DNA of 56,754 bases from assembly GCA_934178555.1 (NCBI GenBank), contig CAKPQL010000009.1:1-56754 (forward strand). Direction: 5' to 3'. The stretch comes from an uncultured Clostridia bacterium. Its GTDB lineage: Bacteria > Bacillota > Clostridia > TANB77 > CAG-508. Below, one piece after another: positions 18,742-28,616 of this stretch (its first letter is position 1; each line of letters begins with the position of its first letter). The position numbers and the translations under genes were made by a program. A model generated the notes under the pieces. It made no database searches, was not told the DNA's origin, and saw only the letters and a program-made list of their open reading frames with translations.

Positions 18742-21700
18742 TTACTCATCTAGTAAGTCATCATCATTCATTAAATTATCTATTGCTAAATCATCTTCAT
18801 CTGTTAATATATCATCATCATCAAATATAGCATCTGAATCTGAATCATCTTCTATATAATCCTCTTCTTCTGATTGAGCTACTTCTTCTCCTAGTAAATC
18901 CTTATGTTCATCTATATTGAAATCAATACCTTCATCAATGTTTTCTTTTAATTCTAATTCTTGATTATCCTCTGAATATAGTTTAACATCAAGTCCTAAA
19001 CTTTGTAGTTCCTTAATTAATACCTTAAAGCTTTCTGGAACTCCTGGTTCTGGAACATTTTCACCCTTAACTATAGCCTCATAAGTTTTTACTCTTCCTA
19101 CAACATCATCTGATTTTACAGTTAATATTTCCTGTAAAGTATATGCTGCTCCATATGCTTCTAATGCCCAAACTTCCATTTCTCCAAAACGTTGTCCACC
19201 AAATTGAGCCTTACCTCCAAGTGGTTGTTGTGTAACTAATGAGTATGGTCCAGTTGAACGAGCATGTATTTTATCATCAACTAAGTGGTGAAGTTTTAAC
19301 ATATACATAACACCAACAGTAATTGGCTTATCAAATGGTTCACCTGTTCTTCCATCATAAAGAATTGTTTTTCCATTTCTTTGTAATCCTGCTTGCTCTA
19401 ATAAGTCTTCTATTTCTTCTTCAGAAGCACCATCAAATACTGGTGTTGCAACCTTCCATCCAAGCATACGTGCTGCTCCACCTAAATGAACCTCTAAAAC
19501 TTGACCTAAGTTCATACGAGAAGGAATACCTAATGGGTTTAACACAACATCAACTGGTGTTCCATCTGGCATAAATGGCATATCTTCTACTGGTAATATT
19601 CTTGAAATAACACCCTTGTTACCATGACGTCCAGCCATCTTATCTCCAACAGATATTTTTCTTTTTTGAGCAATATATACTCTTATTACTTGATTTACAC
19701 CAGGTCCTAATTCATCTGAATTTTCTCTTGTAAATATCTTTACATCAACTATTGTTCCTGCTTCTCCATGAGGCACCTTTAAAGATGTATCTCTAACTTC
19801 TCTAGCCTTTTCACCAAATATTGCACGAAGCAATCTTTCTTCTGCAGTTAATTCTGTTTCTCCTTTTGGTGTTACCTTTCCTACTAATATATCTCCAGGT
19901 CTTACCTCAGCACCTATTCTAATTATTCCAGAATCATCTAAGTCTCTTAAAGCATCTTCTCCTATATTTGGTATATCTCTTGTAATTTCTTCTGGTCCTA
20001 ATTTAGTATCACGACATTCACAGTCATACTCTTCTATATGTATAGATGTATAAACATCTTCTTTAACTAATCTTTCACTTAATAATATAGCATCCTCGTA
20101 GTTATAACCTTCCCAAGTAGTAAATGCTATTAAAACATTCTTTCCTAATGCCATTTCTCCATTTTGTGTTGATGGACCATCAGCAATAACATCATTTTTA
20201 TTAACCTTTTCACCTGCTGAAACAATAGGTCTTTGGTTAATGCATGTACCACCATTTGTTCTCTTAAACTTACGTAATGTATATGTATCAGTATTTCCTT
20301 TATCATTTTTTATTATAATTTGATCAGCTGTTACTTTTTGAACAACTCCACCTTCTTTTGCAACAACTACTATTGCAGAATCTTTTGCAGCTTTATACTC
20401 AATACCTGTTCCTACAATAGGTGAATCTGTAATCATAAGTGGAACAGCTTGACGTTGCATGTTTGCACCCATTAATGCACGGTTAGCATCATCATGCTCT
20501 AAGAAAGGTATCATTGCAGCACCTACAGAAACTAATTGCTTTGGTGATACATCTATATAATCAACTTTATCAGAAGATACCTCTATAATTTCATCCAAAT
20601 ATCTTACCTTAATTTTCTTATTTATAAATTTACCTTCTTCGTCTCTTGGCTCACTTGCCTGTGCTATCATATAGTCATCTTCTTCATCTGCTGTCATATA
20701 TTGAACTTCATCTGTTACAGCATGTGTTTCAGGATCAACTTTTCTATATGGTGTTTCTATAAATCCATATTCATTTATTACAGCAAATGATGAAAGTGCT
20801 GAAATAAGTCCTATATTTGGACCTTCTGGAGATTCTATTGGACATAATCTACCATAATGTGTATAGTGAACGTCTCTTACCTCAAATCCTGCTCTTTCTC
20901 TAGACAATCCACCAGGTCCTAATGCAGAAATTCTTCTTTTATGTGTTAACTCAGACAATGGGTTAGTTTGATCCATAAATTGAGATAATTGTGAACTTCC
21001 AAAAAATTCTTTTATTGCAGATGTTATAGGTTTTGTGTTAATTAATGTTTGTGGTGTTACAACATCTAAGTCTTGTACTGTCATTCTTTCTCTAACAACT
21101 CTCTCTAATCTTGTAAGACCAATTCTAAATTGATTTTGTAACAATTCACCAACACATCTTATACGTCTGTTTCCTAGGTGATCTATATCATCAACTCTTC
21201 CTAGTCCATATTGTAAATTCAATAAGTAATTTATAGAAGAAATCATATCCTCTGTTATAATGTGTTTTGGAACTAATTCTTCCATTCTCTCTTCAATTGC
21301 TTTTTTCCAATTCTTTTTATCTGTATTGTCAATTATATTTTTTAATACTTCATAATTAACAAGCTCTTTTATATGTAAATCACTTAAATCTATATCAACT
21401 ACAGATTTAATATCTACAGTACCATTTCCTATTACTCTAACTTTTTTGTTGTCTACTTTTACATCAACAATATTTATTCCAGCATTTTGTATTTCAGTTG
21501 CAACTTCTTTTGATATTACGCTATCTTTTTCAACCAAAACTTCTCCAGTTTCTGGATTTACTATTGTATCAAATGCAATTTGATTTGTTATTCTATGAGC
21601 CAAATTTAATTTCTTATTAAATTTATATCTTCCAACTTTTGCTAAATCATATCTTCTTGAATCAAAGAATAAACCATTAAATAAATTTCTTGCAGCATCA

Positions 21701-22440
21701 ACTGTTGGAAGTTCACCTGGTCTTAATTTTTTATATATTTCAACCAAAGCTTCTTCGCTTGTTTTAACTGTATCCTTTGCAATTGTAGCTAGTATCTTTT
21801 CTTCTTCCCCAAACAAGTCTATAATTTGTTGATCTGATGCTAAACCTATGGCTCTTAACAAAGTAGTTACTGGTAATTTTCTTGTTCTATCTACTCTTAC
21901 ATAAAAAACGTCATTTGCATCTGTTTCATACTCAAGCCAAGCACCTCTTATAGGCATAACTGTTGATGTATATATTTTTTTACCTGTTTTATCATAATCT
22001 GCCCCATAATAGCATCCTGGTGAACGAACTAACTGGCTAACAATTACCCTTTCTGCACCATTTATTATAAATGTTCCACTCTCTGTCATAAGAGGAAAAT
22101 CACCTAAATAAATTTCTTGCTCTTTAATTTCTCCTGTTTCACGGTTTATTAGTCTAACCTTTACATGTAAACGTGTAGAATATGTAGCATCTCTTTCTTT
22201 AGCTTCTTCCGTTGTATATTTACTTTTTTCTTCCATATAATAATCGAAAAATTCAAGTACTAAATTTCCTGAATAATCAACTATTGGAGAAATATCTTTC
22301 AAAACTTCTCCTAATCCTTCTTTAATGAACCAATCGTAAGAATCAATTTGAACTTTGATAAAATTTGGCATTTCTACGAAATCCCCAGTTTTTGCAAACG
22401 TTTTACGCACACATTTTTCGTGTTTTACATCTGTTAACAA
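18742..22440 (-). CDS. rpoB: DNA-directed RNA polymerase subunit beta
   Basis: A 1232-residue beta subunit with intact core motifs. The rifampicin region (SSQLSQFMDQTNPLSELTHKRR) looks wild type at every position I can judge, and GDKMAGRHGNKGV and LKLHHLVDDKIHARSTGPY are present. The last 50 or so residues form a very acidic Asp/Glu tail, often seen in Clostridia. The start is TTG with AAGGAG upstream. Unlike the common rplJ-rplL-rpoB-rpoC order, the upstream neighbour is a divergent thioesterase gene, so rpoBC has its own promoter and a long leader here. Confidence 0.99.
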   Translation of the reverse strand: MLTDVKHEKCVRKTFAKTGDFVEMPNFIKVQIDSYDWFIKEGLGEVLKDISPIVDYSGNLVLEFFDYYMEEKSKYTTEEAKERDATYSTRLHVKVRLINRETGEIKEQEIYLGDFPLMTESGTFIINGAERVIVSQLVRSPGCYYGADYDKTGKKIYTSTVMPIRGAWLEYETDANDVFYVRVDRTRKLPVTTLLRAIGLASDQQIIDLFGEEEKILATIAKDTVKTSEEALVEIYKKLRPGELPTVDAARNLFNGLFFDSRRYDLAKVGRYKFNKKLNLAHRITNQIAFDTIVNPETGEVLVEKDSVISKEVATEIQNAGINIVDVKVDNKKVRVIGNGTVDIKSVVDIDLSDLHIKELVNYEVLKNIIDNTDKKNWKKAIEERMEELVPKHIITEDMISSINYLLNLQYGLGRVDDIDHLGNRRIRCVGELLQNQFRIGLTRLERVVRERMTVQDLDVVTPQTLINTKPITSAIKEFFGSSQLSQFMDQTNPLSELTHKRRISALGPGGLSRERAGFEVRDVHYTHYGRLCPIESPEGPNIGLISALSSFAVINEYGFIETPYRKVDPETHAVTDEVQYMTADEEDDYMIAQASEPRDEEGKFINKKIKVRYLDEIIEVSSDKVDYIDVSPKQLVSVGAAMIPFLEHDDANRALMGANMQRQAVPLMITDSPIVGTGIEYKAAKDSAIVVVAKEGGVVQKVTADQIIIKNDKGNTDTYTLRKFKRTNGGTCINQRPIVSAGEKVNKNDVIADGPSTQNGEMALGKNVLIAFTTWEGYNYEDAILLSERLVKEDVYTSIHIEEYDCECRDTKLGPEEITRDIPNIGEDALRDLDDSGIIRIGAEVRPGDILVGKVTPKGETELTAEERLLRAIFGEKAREVRDTSLKVPHGEAGTIVDVKIFTRENSDELGPGVNQVIRVYIAQKRKISVGDKMAGRHGNKGVISRILPVEDMPFMPDGTPVDVVLNPLGIPSRMNLGQVLEVHLGGAARMLGWKVATPVFDGASEEEIEDLLEQAGLQRNGKTILYDGRTGEPFDKPITVGVMYMLKLHHLVDDKIHARSTGPYSLVTQQPLGGKAQFGGQRFGEMEVWALEAYGAAYTLQEILTVKSDDVVGRVKTYEAIVKGENVPEPGVPESFKVLIKELQSLGLDVKLYSEDNQELELKENIDEGIDFNIDEHKDLLGEEVAQSEEEDYIEDDSDSDAIFDDDDILTDEDDLAIDNLMNDDDLLDE

Positions 22441-22779
22441 AATGAATCAACTCCTTCAAGATTTAAAATTTTTTGAGCAGAAGAAATTTATATTCATTTT
22501 AAAGAAGTCCCTCTTAAATATCAAACTTGCTATTATACTCAAAACCTTACTGCCCTAATTGATTTTGTATTTAATAGGTCGTTTTAATATTTAATTCCTC
22601 TTCTTTAAACTTACATAAACAATAAAAACAGCAATAAAAAGACATGTCGGTAAATATTCTTTAAATTTACCAACCGCCTTAATTTTGCCTATATTAAATT
22701 ATTTTATTAATTAACTTTTTTATATTTACCACCCTTATTATATAAGAGATTATACTTGCTTTTACAAATATGATATATA

Positions 22780-22809
22780 ATTTTATCATACGGATATACG
22801 GCTTGTCAA
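22780..22809 (-). promoter_or_regulatory. Putative rpoB promoter
   Basis: On the minus strand TTGACA (22804-22809) and TAAAAT (22780-22785) are 18 bp apart. Transcription would begin about 330 nt before the rpoB start codon, leaving a long untranslated leader. Confidence 0.55.
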
Positions 22810-22849
22810 CATTTGCAATAAATATTTTTCAGTTTATTTTACTCTGTGT

Positions 22850-22878
22850 TTGCAATTTGATTTTTTATATGCTATAAT
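22850..22878 (+). promoter_or_regulatory. Sigma-A promoter of the thioesterase gene
   Basis: TTGCAA and a perfect TATAAT are separated by exactly 17 bp, ending 34 bp before the ATG. A ribosome site (AAAAAGGAAG) follows at suitable spacing. Confidence 0.75.
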
Positions 22879-22911
22879 GCCTAATAAACTGCAAAAAGGA
22901 AGTGTAAAGCA

Positions 22912-23634
22912 ATGGAGCTATATGAACGAAAATTTCATATTGAAATATGTGATATAGACACAAAAAACGAATTAACAAACTATGGTATTCTTAGAATGAT
23001 GCAAGAAATAGCTGGAGCACATTCAGATGCTTTAGGTATATCAATAAATCATATAGAAGAAAGACCTTATACATGGATATTACTAAATTGGAAATTAAAA
23101 GTATTCTCTAGGCCAAAATGGAATTCAATATTATTAGTAAAAACATGGCCTAGTTCATCAGATAAGCTATACTCTTACCGCGATTTTGAGATTTTTGATG
23201 AAGATAATAATTTAATTGCTCAAGCAACCTCAAAATGGGTTCTTATTAATGTTAACACATCTAGCATCGAAAAAACTTCTCAAGAGCTTCTAAATATCTA
23301 TAATCCAAGCAACACATCTATATTTAATGAGCCAATAAAAAAATTAAAAGAACCATCAGAATATGATTTCATTACCAATTACACCATACAACGAAGCGAT
23401 TTAGATATAAATGGTCATGCAAACAATTTATCATATCTACGCATCGTAAACAATTTAGCACCTAATGATTTATATGCGAAAAGAGATTTCAAAAACATAG
23501 AAATAATGTACAAAAAAGAATGCAAATTGGGTAACGAAGTATCTGTTATTTATTCAAAAAAAGATGACATATATACAATAGCTATTAAATCAAAAGATTT
23601 ATCAACACTACACTGTATTATAGAAATGAAATAA
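22912..23634 (+). CDS. Acyl-ACP thioesterase
   Basis: A 240-residue double hot-dog thioesterase of the FatA/FatB-like bacterial family. It releases fatty acids from acyl carrier protein in the cytoplasm. The N-terminal hot-dog carries LRMMQEIAGAHSDALG and the strongly conserved TWILLNWKL; the second begins at DLDINGHANNLSYL, which bears the catalytic Asp/Asn/His cluster. It has its own promoter and is followed by a terminator, so it is a single-gene unit on the strand opposite to its neighbours. Confidence 0.9.
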   Translation: MELYERKFHIEICDIDTKNELTNYGILRMMQEIAGAHSDALGISINHIEERPYTWILLNWKLKVFSRPKWNSILLVKTWPSSSDKLYSYRDFEIFDEDNNLIAQATSKWVLINVNTSSIEKTSQELLNIYNPSNTSIFNEPIKKLKEPSEYDFITNYTIQRSDLDINGHANNLSYLRIVNNLAPNDLYAKRDFKNIEIMYKKECKLGNEVSVIYSKKDDIYTIAIKSKDLSTLHCIIEMK

Positions 23635-23692
23635 CTAACACTTCTTTGCCGGAACAATGTTGGTATATTCCATACAGTATTTAATTTGTACA

Positions 23693-23733
23693 CAACAAAA
23701 AGGAGGCAATTTATATTTGCCCCCTTTTTGTTG
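23693..23733. terminator. Bidirectional terminator after the thioesterase gene
   Basis: A long hairpin (16 of 17 pairs, 7-nt loop), with arms beginning CAACAAAAAGG and ending CCTTTTTGTTG, lies between two convergent genes. The A and T runs within the arms serve both directions. Confidence 0.85.
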
Positions 23734-23744
23734 CTATCTATGTT

Positions 23745-26700
23745 TTATTTTTTTAAGACTTTTTTCTTTATTAATACTACACCTACTATTATTATAGTTG
23801 CTGATATTATTGCTATTACATAGTATATTCTGTTTTGACCAGTTGGTGGTATTATTGTTGTTGTTCCTGTTAAGTCTGAATCTGGTTCAGTATCTTCACT
23901 ATATGGTATGTAGTTTCCTGGAACTGAATCATAATCTCTTCTTCCTGCTGCTGAATAAATTTCAACTATTTCTGCACAGTTTTGGTATACTAATTCGTTA
24001 TCTACTTCTGCGCCAGTATCTTCTGCTAAAGATATTCCAAGATGAACTGCTATATTTAACTCTTTACCAGCATTTAAGTTTCCTGTTTCTGGATTTCTTG
24101 TTACAGCCTTATCATTTGTTGCCAATACCTTAGAAACTCTTTTTGCTGTTCTTGGTATTGTATTTTTAACATCTGTTGTTAACCAACCTTCTGGAATATT
24201 ATCCATTCCATTATCGTCATTATCATATACTTTTGTCCAAATAGCCTCTCCAGCTCCATTGTCTGCTGATCTGTACTCTAAATTAATGTTTACATAGTCA
24301 TATATTGTATTTGCTCTTACTGGTAATGATGAATCTAAGCCAGTTAAATTAAATTTATATGGATTACTATTTAATTCTTCTCTTAATTTCTCCATCGTTT
24401 CAGTATCTTTTACTTCTGCATTATCAACATACACATAATTGCTTAATCTATCATCATTTGCTGCATCATTTTTTACTCTTATTTCATAGTCTATATCTAT
24501 AGTAGCACCTTCCATTAATAATGCATTCAAATACATTAATGTAGTTTGTATATCAGATAGTGGCTCACCATCTGTTGTTGGATTCTTTGCTAAGTTTGCT
24601 TGTTTAGTTGTATCATCTGTATCTATAAGTGTTTTACCATCATTTGATTTTAATACTATTCTTGTAACTTTCTTCTCTAACTCTATAGATGCTTTCTCTC
24701 TTTCTTGTAATCCCAAGTTAATTACTTTGTTTGTCTTTACTAAATCATTTGATGATATTACAACTATATCTGATAATGCTTCCATATATGTATAATTTGG
24801 TGTATTTGTATTATCATTTCCTGTAAGTGCTTTTGCCTCATCATCATTTAGTCCATTTTCTCCATTTAACTTATTTAATAACTCTGCTTTTGAATTTGTT
24901 AATTCTACTGTGTTTCTTATTATATCTGCTCTTATATCTGCTCTTTCTCTAGCACTTGAATTATTGTTTTGCGTTTCTTCTGACCAATTTCTTGTTTCAT
25001 ATTCTTGTTGTGATCCCTCTAAATCATCTATTACTAATTTAAGATCACCATCTAAATATGATTTCAACTCTGCTTCTGTTGCAAATGCTCTACTATACTG
25101 CTTATTATATGCAGACATACTACTTAATGCAGTATATGGTTGTGCTGCTTGATAATCTTGTGCATTGTACTTTTTGCTACTTCCCTTCTTCAACATTACC
25201 ATATCACCAAACGTAAATCTTATAGCATAGTTTCCACCTTCTACACAAAATTTATAGTTTCCATTTTCATCTGTTCTTACATTATCGTTTCTATCAACAG
25301 ATAAGATTTTATTTTCTTTGTCTATTTTTATTCCTGGTCTTACTACTGCATTTAATTGACCATCTTTATATACATATTCTATTAGCTCTACTTCTACATC
25401 TTCTATGCCTTTTTCTCCATTAAGTACTGCATCTTTATTTACATCATCCCACACGTTTCCTGATATTTCTCTTGGTTCCCAGTTAATTACTAATTGGAAC
25501 ATTGGTGCTGGATCTGTATCATCTTCATATGTTGATTTATTTCCAGGTGTTGCATTATATGGTGCAGAATCTCTATCTACTAATCCTGCTATACTTCCAT
25601 CTTTATTTAGTACCTTATATGAAGCAATTTCAGCTATGTTTTCTATACCATTTTTTCCATTTTCTAATCCTGTATATAAAACATCTCCATTATTTCTTAC
25701 TTTTAATATTAAATAGATAACTGATAGATTTCCATCTTTTCCTACTTCTAAATTTAAACCTGTAGTTTCTATTTGTGTATAATTACCTACATTTCCTTTT
25801 TGTGTCCAATTTACTGTAGTATTAGCATTTTCAACCCATGATATTGCACCATTTGGTACAGTAAATCCATTTGTAGTAAATAAACTACTTACTTTTTGTC
25901 TATCCGCATTTGGTACCATTTCTAATCTATTATCAAAGTAATCTACTACGCCTGTAATCACTCCATAATTATTTTCAGATTCACATTGATTTTGTATAAC
26001 AATTCTATATAAAACATATACATTTAATTGATCTTCTTCCACATATCCTGTTACTTGTTGTCCATTATCTCCATATATTTGTGTAAATTTTGCACGCCAG
26101 TTATAATCTGTTGCAGCAATTTCTTGTTTTATATATTCATCTTCAGTAGCTGTACCATCTATTTTTAAAGCCTCGTCACTAACATTAGATTTAAAGAATA
26201 CAACTTTTTCTTTATCCTTTATTGTTGTTGCTCCTGCTTTTATTTGTGTTTGTAATGCAAAATCTGCTTTTGGTCTAGGTTTTAAGCCTAAATTTATATG
26301 TCTTAAATATGCTAATTCATCAGTGTTTTCAGAGCTCCAAATTGTATACTCATTTGTAAATGGATAATCTAATTTACTTCTTGCTTTTATTTCATAATCA
26401 GTTAACGCCTTACCTGTTGCTTTAGCATTTTCTTCAAGGTCAGCTTCATTATCTGTAGTTATTAATCTTGACTCGAAATTTTTACTAAATACTTTTGATT
26501 TATATCTTAATGGTGTTACTGATGTACTTTTTCCACTTGTATATCCTCCACTTAAACTTCCTGGTCCATTACCACTTATTTCTTCAAATTTTCTATTAAA
26601 TGCATCTCTATCAATTTCTTCTTCTACTTTTGATGTTTCTTCTTTAAAGTTATTAGGATCTGATATATAAGTGCTTTCACTTTCACCAGCCAAATATTTT

Positions 26701-28616
26701 GTTGGTTCATATGACATTCCATCATATGTAAATTCTACATAATATTTTTCACCCATTGGTAAATCGTAGAACATATAATTTCCATTTTTGTCTGTATAAA
26801 TATCATTTTTAAATCTTTCTGAAGATACATTTCTTTGTCCCGGCACAACTTTTGTTCCATCTTCAAAATATAATGTTACCAATACATTTTTTCTGCCATA
26901 ATCACTTCCATCTAATATTCCATTTACCTCGTCCTCTTTATCTTCAGGTGGTATATCAACCCATACTTTTCCACCTAAATCTATATATGTTCTATGTGGT
27001 GTTGGTGTTTCTGTTCCTGGTGTTGGTGTTGGTGTACCTGTTCCAGGCGTTGGTGTTGGTGTTCCAGGTGTTGGAGATGGTGTTTCTGATGGAGGATTAT
27101 CAAATGTAATTGTTAATTTGTATTTTACCCATATCTTTTCTGCTAATCTTAAAACATATAATTCTTGTGCATCCGTTTCAGTTACCGTATCTTTAAGTAA
27201 GAAATAATATTTACTTTCTGTTTCATGGCTAAATTCATGACGATAACATGTTCTGTCATTACATATAAATTGATGAGTAGTTGTATCACCTTTTATATGT
27301 GTACCATTATTAGACTCATACACATCATAATAGCCATCTTCTTCCCAATAATGCATTAAAGTACATTTAACCTTTTCAATTTCACTTTCTTTCCAATTTG
27401 TAATTCTAGATTTCATTCCATCAACTTTATATATTCCAGCTTTTACATCTAACTGCTTAATTTCTATTTCAAATATTTTAATATATTTTATTGATGTATA
27501 TATAGGGTTATCATAGTCTAACACTATATAAAATGGTTCCCCTGAGCTTATTCCAGTAGCATCTACCATCCTGCCACCATTTTCATCCATTAACTCATAT
27601 TGCCCTGGTTTTAACTCTACTTCTTGGCCAGTATATGTAACACCCACTACTTTGCATGAATCAGGATCTATTTCGCTAAAAGTATAATTTTCATCTGTTG
27701 ATTCTGCATAATTAATTATTATTGGTCCTAATATTAACTCATCATTTTCATATCTATACTTATAATCATTATTATCATCTACAGATGGTTCGGTATATGT
27801 AGATTTATAATTTGCAAATGCTTCTGCCTCATCAGCTAACTCTTTTCCTGCCTCCATATTTGCCCTAGCTTCTGCATCAGCTTCTTCTGATTGATGTCCT
27901 AAGTTTTGTGCACCTAAAGCATACCACAAAGCATATTGTTCTTTTGAATAATGTCTTGAACCAGCACTAAGTTCATCTGTGCTTGCTAAAACATATGCAA
28001 CATTCCATGGCAAATCTGCTTTAACATTTGTTGCTTTACTTGTATATCTTTCATCATCTTTTGCATTTTCTGTAACACGTGCTGTTACATTAGCACCTTC
28101 TGTAATTAACTCTCTTGTATAATAATACCTATATCCAAGTGAGGAATTGAAATTTTTATATCCTCTTTTTCCTCTTACTAATCCTAATGCTTCTTTTTCT
28201 TCTTCTGATAAATCTTTTTCGCCATAGTCTAATACTGCTGCATTTTTATATTCGCTAGAAAATCCAGAAGTACCATGGGCAATATTTGTACCTTTTATTG
28301 GTTTACTTGTATCATAACTTGGTAATTCTACCCCATAATCTGAGCAAAATAACCACCAAGTTGTGTTTAATTTGTCATTATCATATTCCCCGCTTTTAGC
28401 TTCTCCCTCTACAACTGTTTCTACTACATTATGCCCCTCTAAAGAGTTTTCTACATCCTCTTCTAAAGGACTTACCAAATAAGTTCCATATTTTAAGTTT
28501 CCTCTTTCTTCTTTGCTAGTAACAGAACTATTGGCTGCAGCTAATATGCCGTTTATTGTTAATCCAATCATCAATATAGTTACTATTATAAATGTATAAC
28601 GTGTTTTCTTACTCAC
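23745..28616 (-). CDS. Giant surface protein A: thioester-type adhesin head, PT stalk, SdrD/B-type domains, C-terminal anchor
   Basis: A 1623-residue secreted protein. A signal sequence (1-28) is followed by a region with Cys91 in LFCSDYG and Gln227 in EQYALWYA, matching the Cys and Q-x-A-x-W features of thioester adhesin heads. A Pro/Thr stalk (about 509-540) leads to SdrD B-like domains (about 545-660 with GKVWVD; about 1045-1150 with GNVWDD) and several beta domains. The C-terminus has PPTGQN, one membrane helix and a Lys-rich tail, resembling a sortase signal but not a standard LPxTG. The start is GTG, overlapping the TAG stop of protein B by one base, with GGAGG inside the end of B, so the two are translationally coupled. 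Surface adhesion is inferred; the ligand is unknown. Confidence 0.82.
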   Translation of the reverse strand: MSKKTRYTFIIVTILMIGLTINGILAAANSSVTSKEERGNLKYGTYLVSPLEEDVENSLEGHNVVETVVEGEAKSGEYDNDKLNTTWWLFCSDYGVELPSYDTSKPIKGTNIAHGTSGFSSEYKNAAVLDYGEKDLSEEEKEALGLVRGKRGYKNFNSSLGYRYYYTRELITEGANVTARVTENAKDDERYTSKATNVKADLPWNVAYVLASTDELSAGSRHYSKEQYALWYALGAQNLGHQSEEADAEARANMEAGKELADEAEAFANYKSTYTEPSVDDNNDYKYRYENDELILGPIIINYAESTDENYTFSEIDPDSCKVVGVTYTGQEVELKPGQYELMDENGGRMVDATGISSGEPFYIVLDYDNPIYTSIKYIKIFEIEIKQLDVKAGIYKVDGMKSRITNWKESEIEKVKCTLMHYWEEDGYYDVYESNNGTHIKGDTTTHQFICNDRTCYRHEFSHETESKYYFLLKDTVTETDAQELYVLRLAEKIWVKYKLTITFDNPPSETPSPTPGTPTPTPGTGTPTPTPGTETPTPHRTYIDLGGKVWVDIPPEDKEDEVNGILDGSDYGRKNVLVTLYFEDGTKVVPGQRNVSSERFKNDIYTDKNGNYMFYDLPMGEKYYVEFTYDGMSYEPTKYLAGESESTYISDPNNFKEETSKVEEEIDRDAFNRKFEEISGNGPGSLSGGYTSGKSTSVTPLRYKSKVFSKNFESRLITTDNEADLEENAKATGKALTDYEIKARSKLDYPFTNEYTIWSSENTDELAYLRHINLGLKPRPKADFALQTQIKAGATTIKDKEKVVFFKSNVSDEALKIDGTATEDEYIKQEIAATDYNWRAKFTQIYGDNGQQVTGYVEEDQLNVYVLYRIVIQNQCESENNYGVITGVVDYFDNRLEMVPNADRQKVSSLFTTNGFTVPNGAISWVENANTTVNWTQKGNVGNYTQIETTGLNLEVGKDGNLSVIYLILKVRNNGDVLYTGLENGKNGIENIAEIASYKVLNKDGSIAGLVDRDSAPYNATPGNKSTYEDDTDPAPMFQLVINWEPREISGNVWDDVNKDAVLNGEKGIEDVEVELIEYVYKDGQLNAVVRPGIKIDKENKILSVDRNDNVRTDENGNYKFCVEGGNYAIRFTFGDMVMLKKGSSKKYNAQDYQAAQPYTALSSMSAYNKQYSRAFATEAELKSYLDGDLKLVIDDLEGSQQEYETRNWSEETQNNNSSARERADIRADIIRNTVELTNSKAELLNKLNGENGLNDDEAKALTGNDNTNTPNYTYMEALSDIVVISSNDLVKTNKVINLGLQEREKASIELEKKVTRIVLKSNDGKTLIDTDDTTKQANLAKNPTTDGEPLSDIQTTLMYLNALLMEGATIDIDYEIRVKNDAANDDRLSNYVYVDNAEVKDTETMEKLREELNSNPYKFNLTGLDSSLPVRANTIYDYVNINLEYRSADNGAGEAIWTKVYDNDDNGMDNIPEGWLTTDVKNTIPRTAKRVSKVLATNDKAVTRNPETGNLNAGKELNIAVHLGISLAEDTGAEVDNELVYQNCAEIVEIYSAAGRRDYDSVPGNYIPYSEDTEPDSDLTGTTTIIPPTGQNRIYYVIAIISATIIIVGVVLIKKKVLKK

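Larger units (their letters stand above)
22441..22911. other. Divergent regulatory region between rpoB and the thioesterase gene
   Basis: This 471-bp gene-free stretch is mostly A/T. It holds outward promoters for both flanking genes and a small stem (GGTAAAT / ATTTACC) near 22650-22670 within the predicted rpoB leader of about 330 nt. I see no small ORF with a ribosome site and no riboswitch I recognise. Confidence 0.6.
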
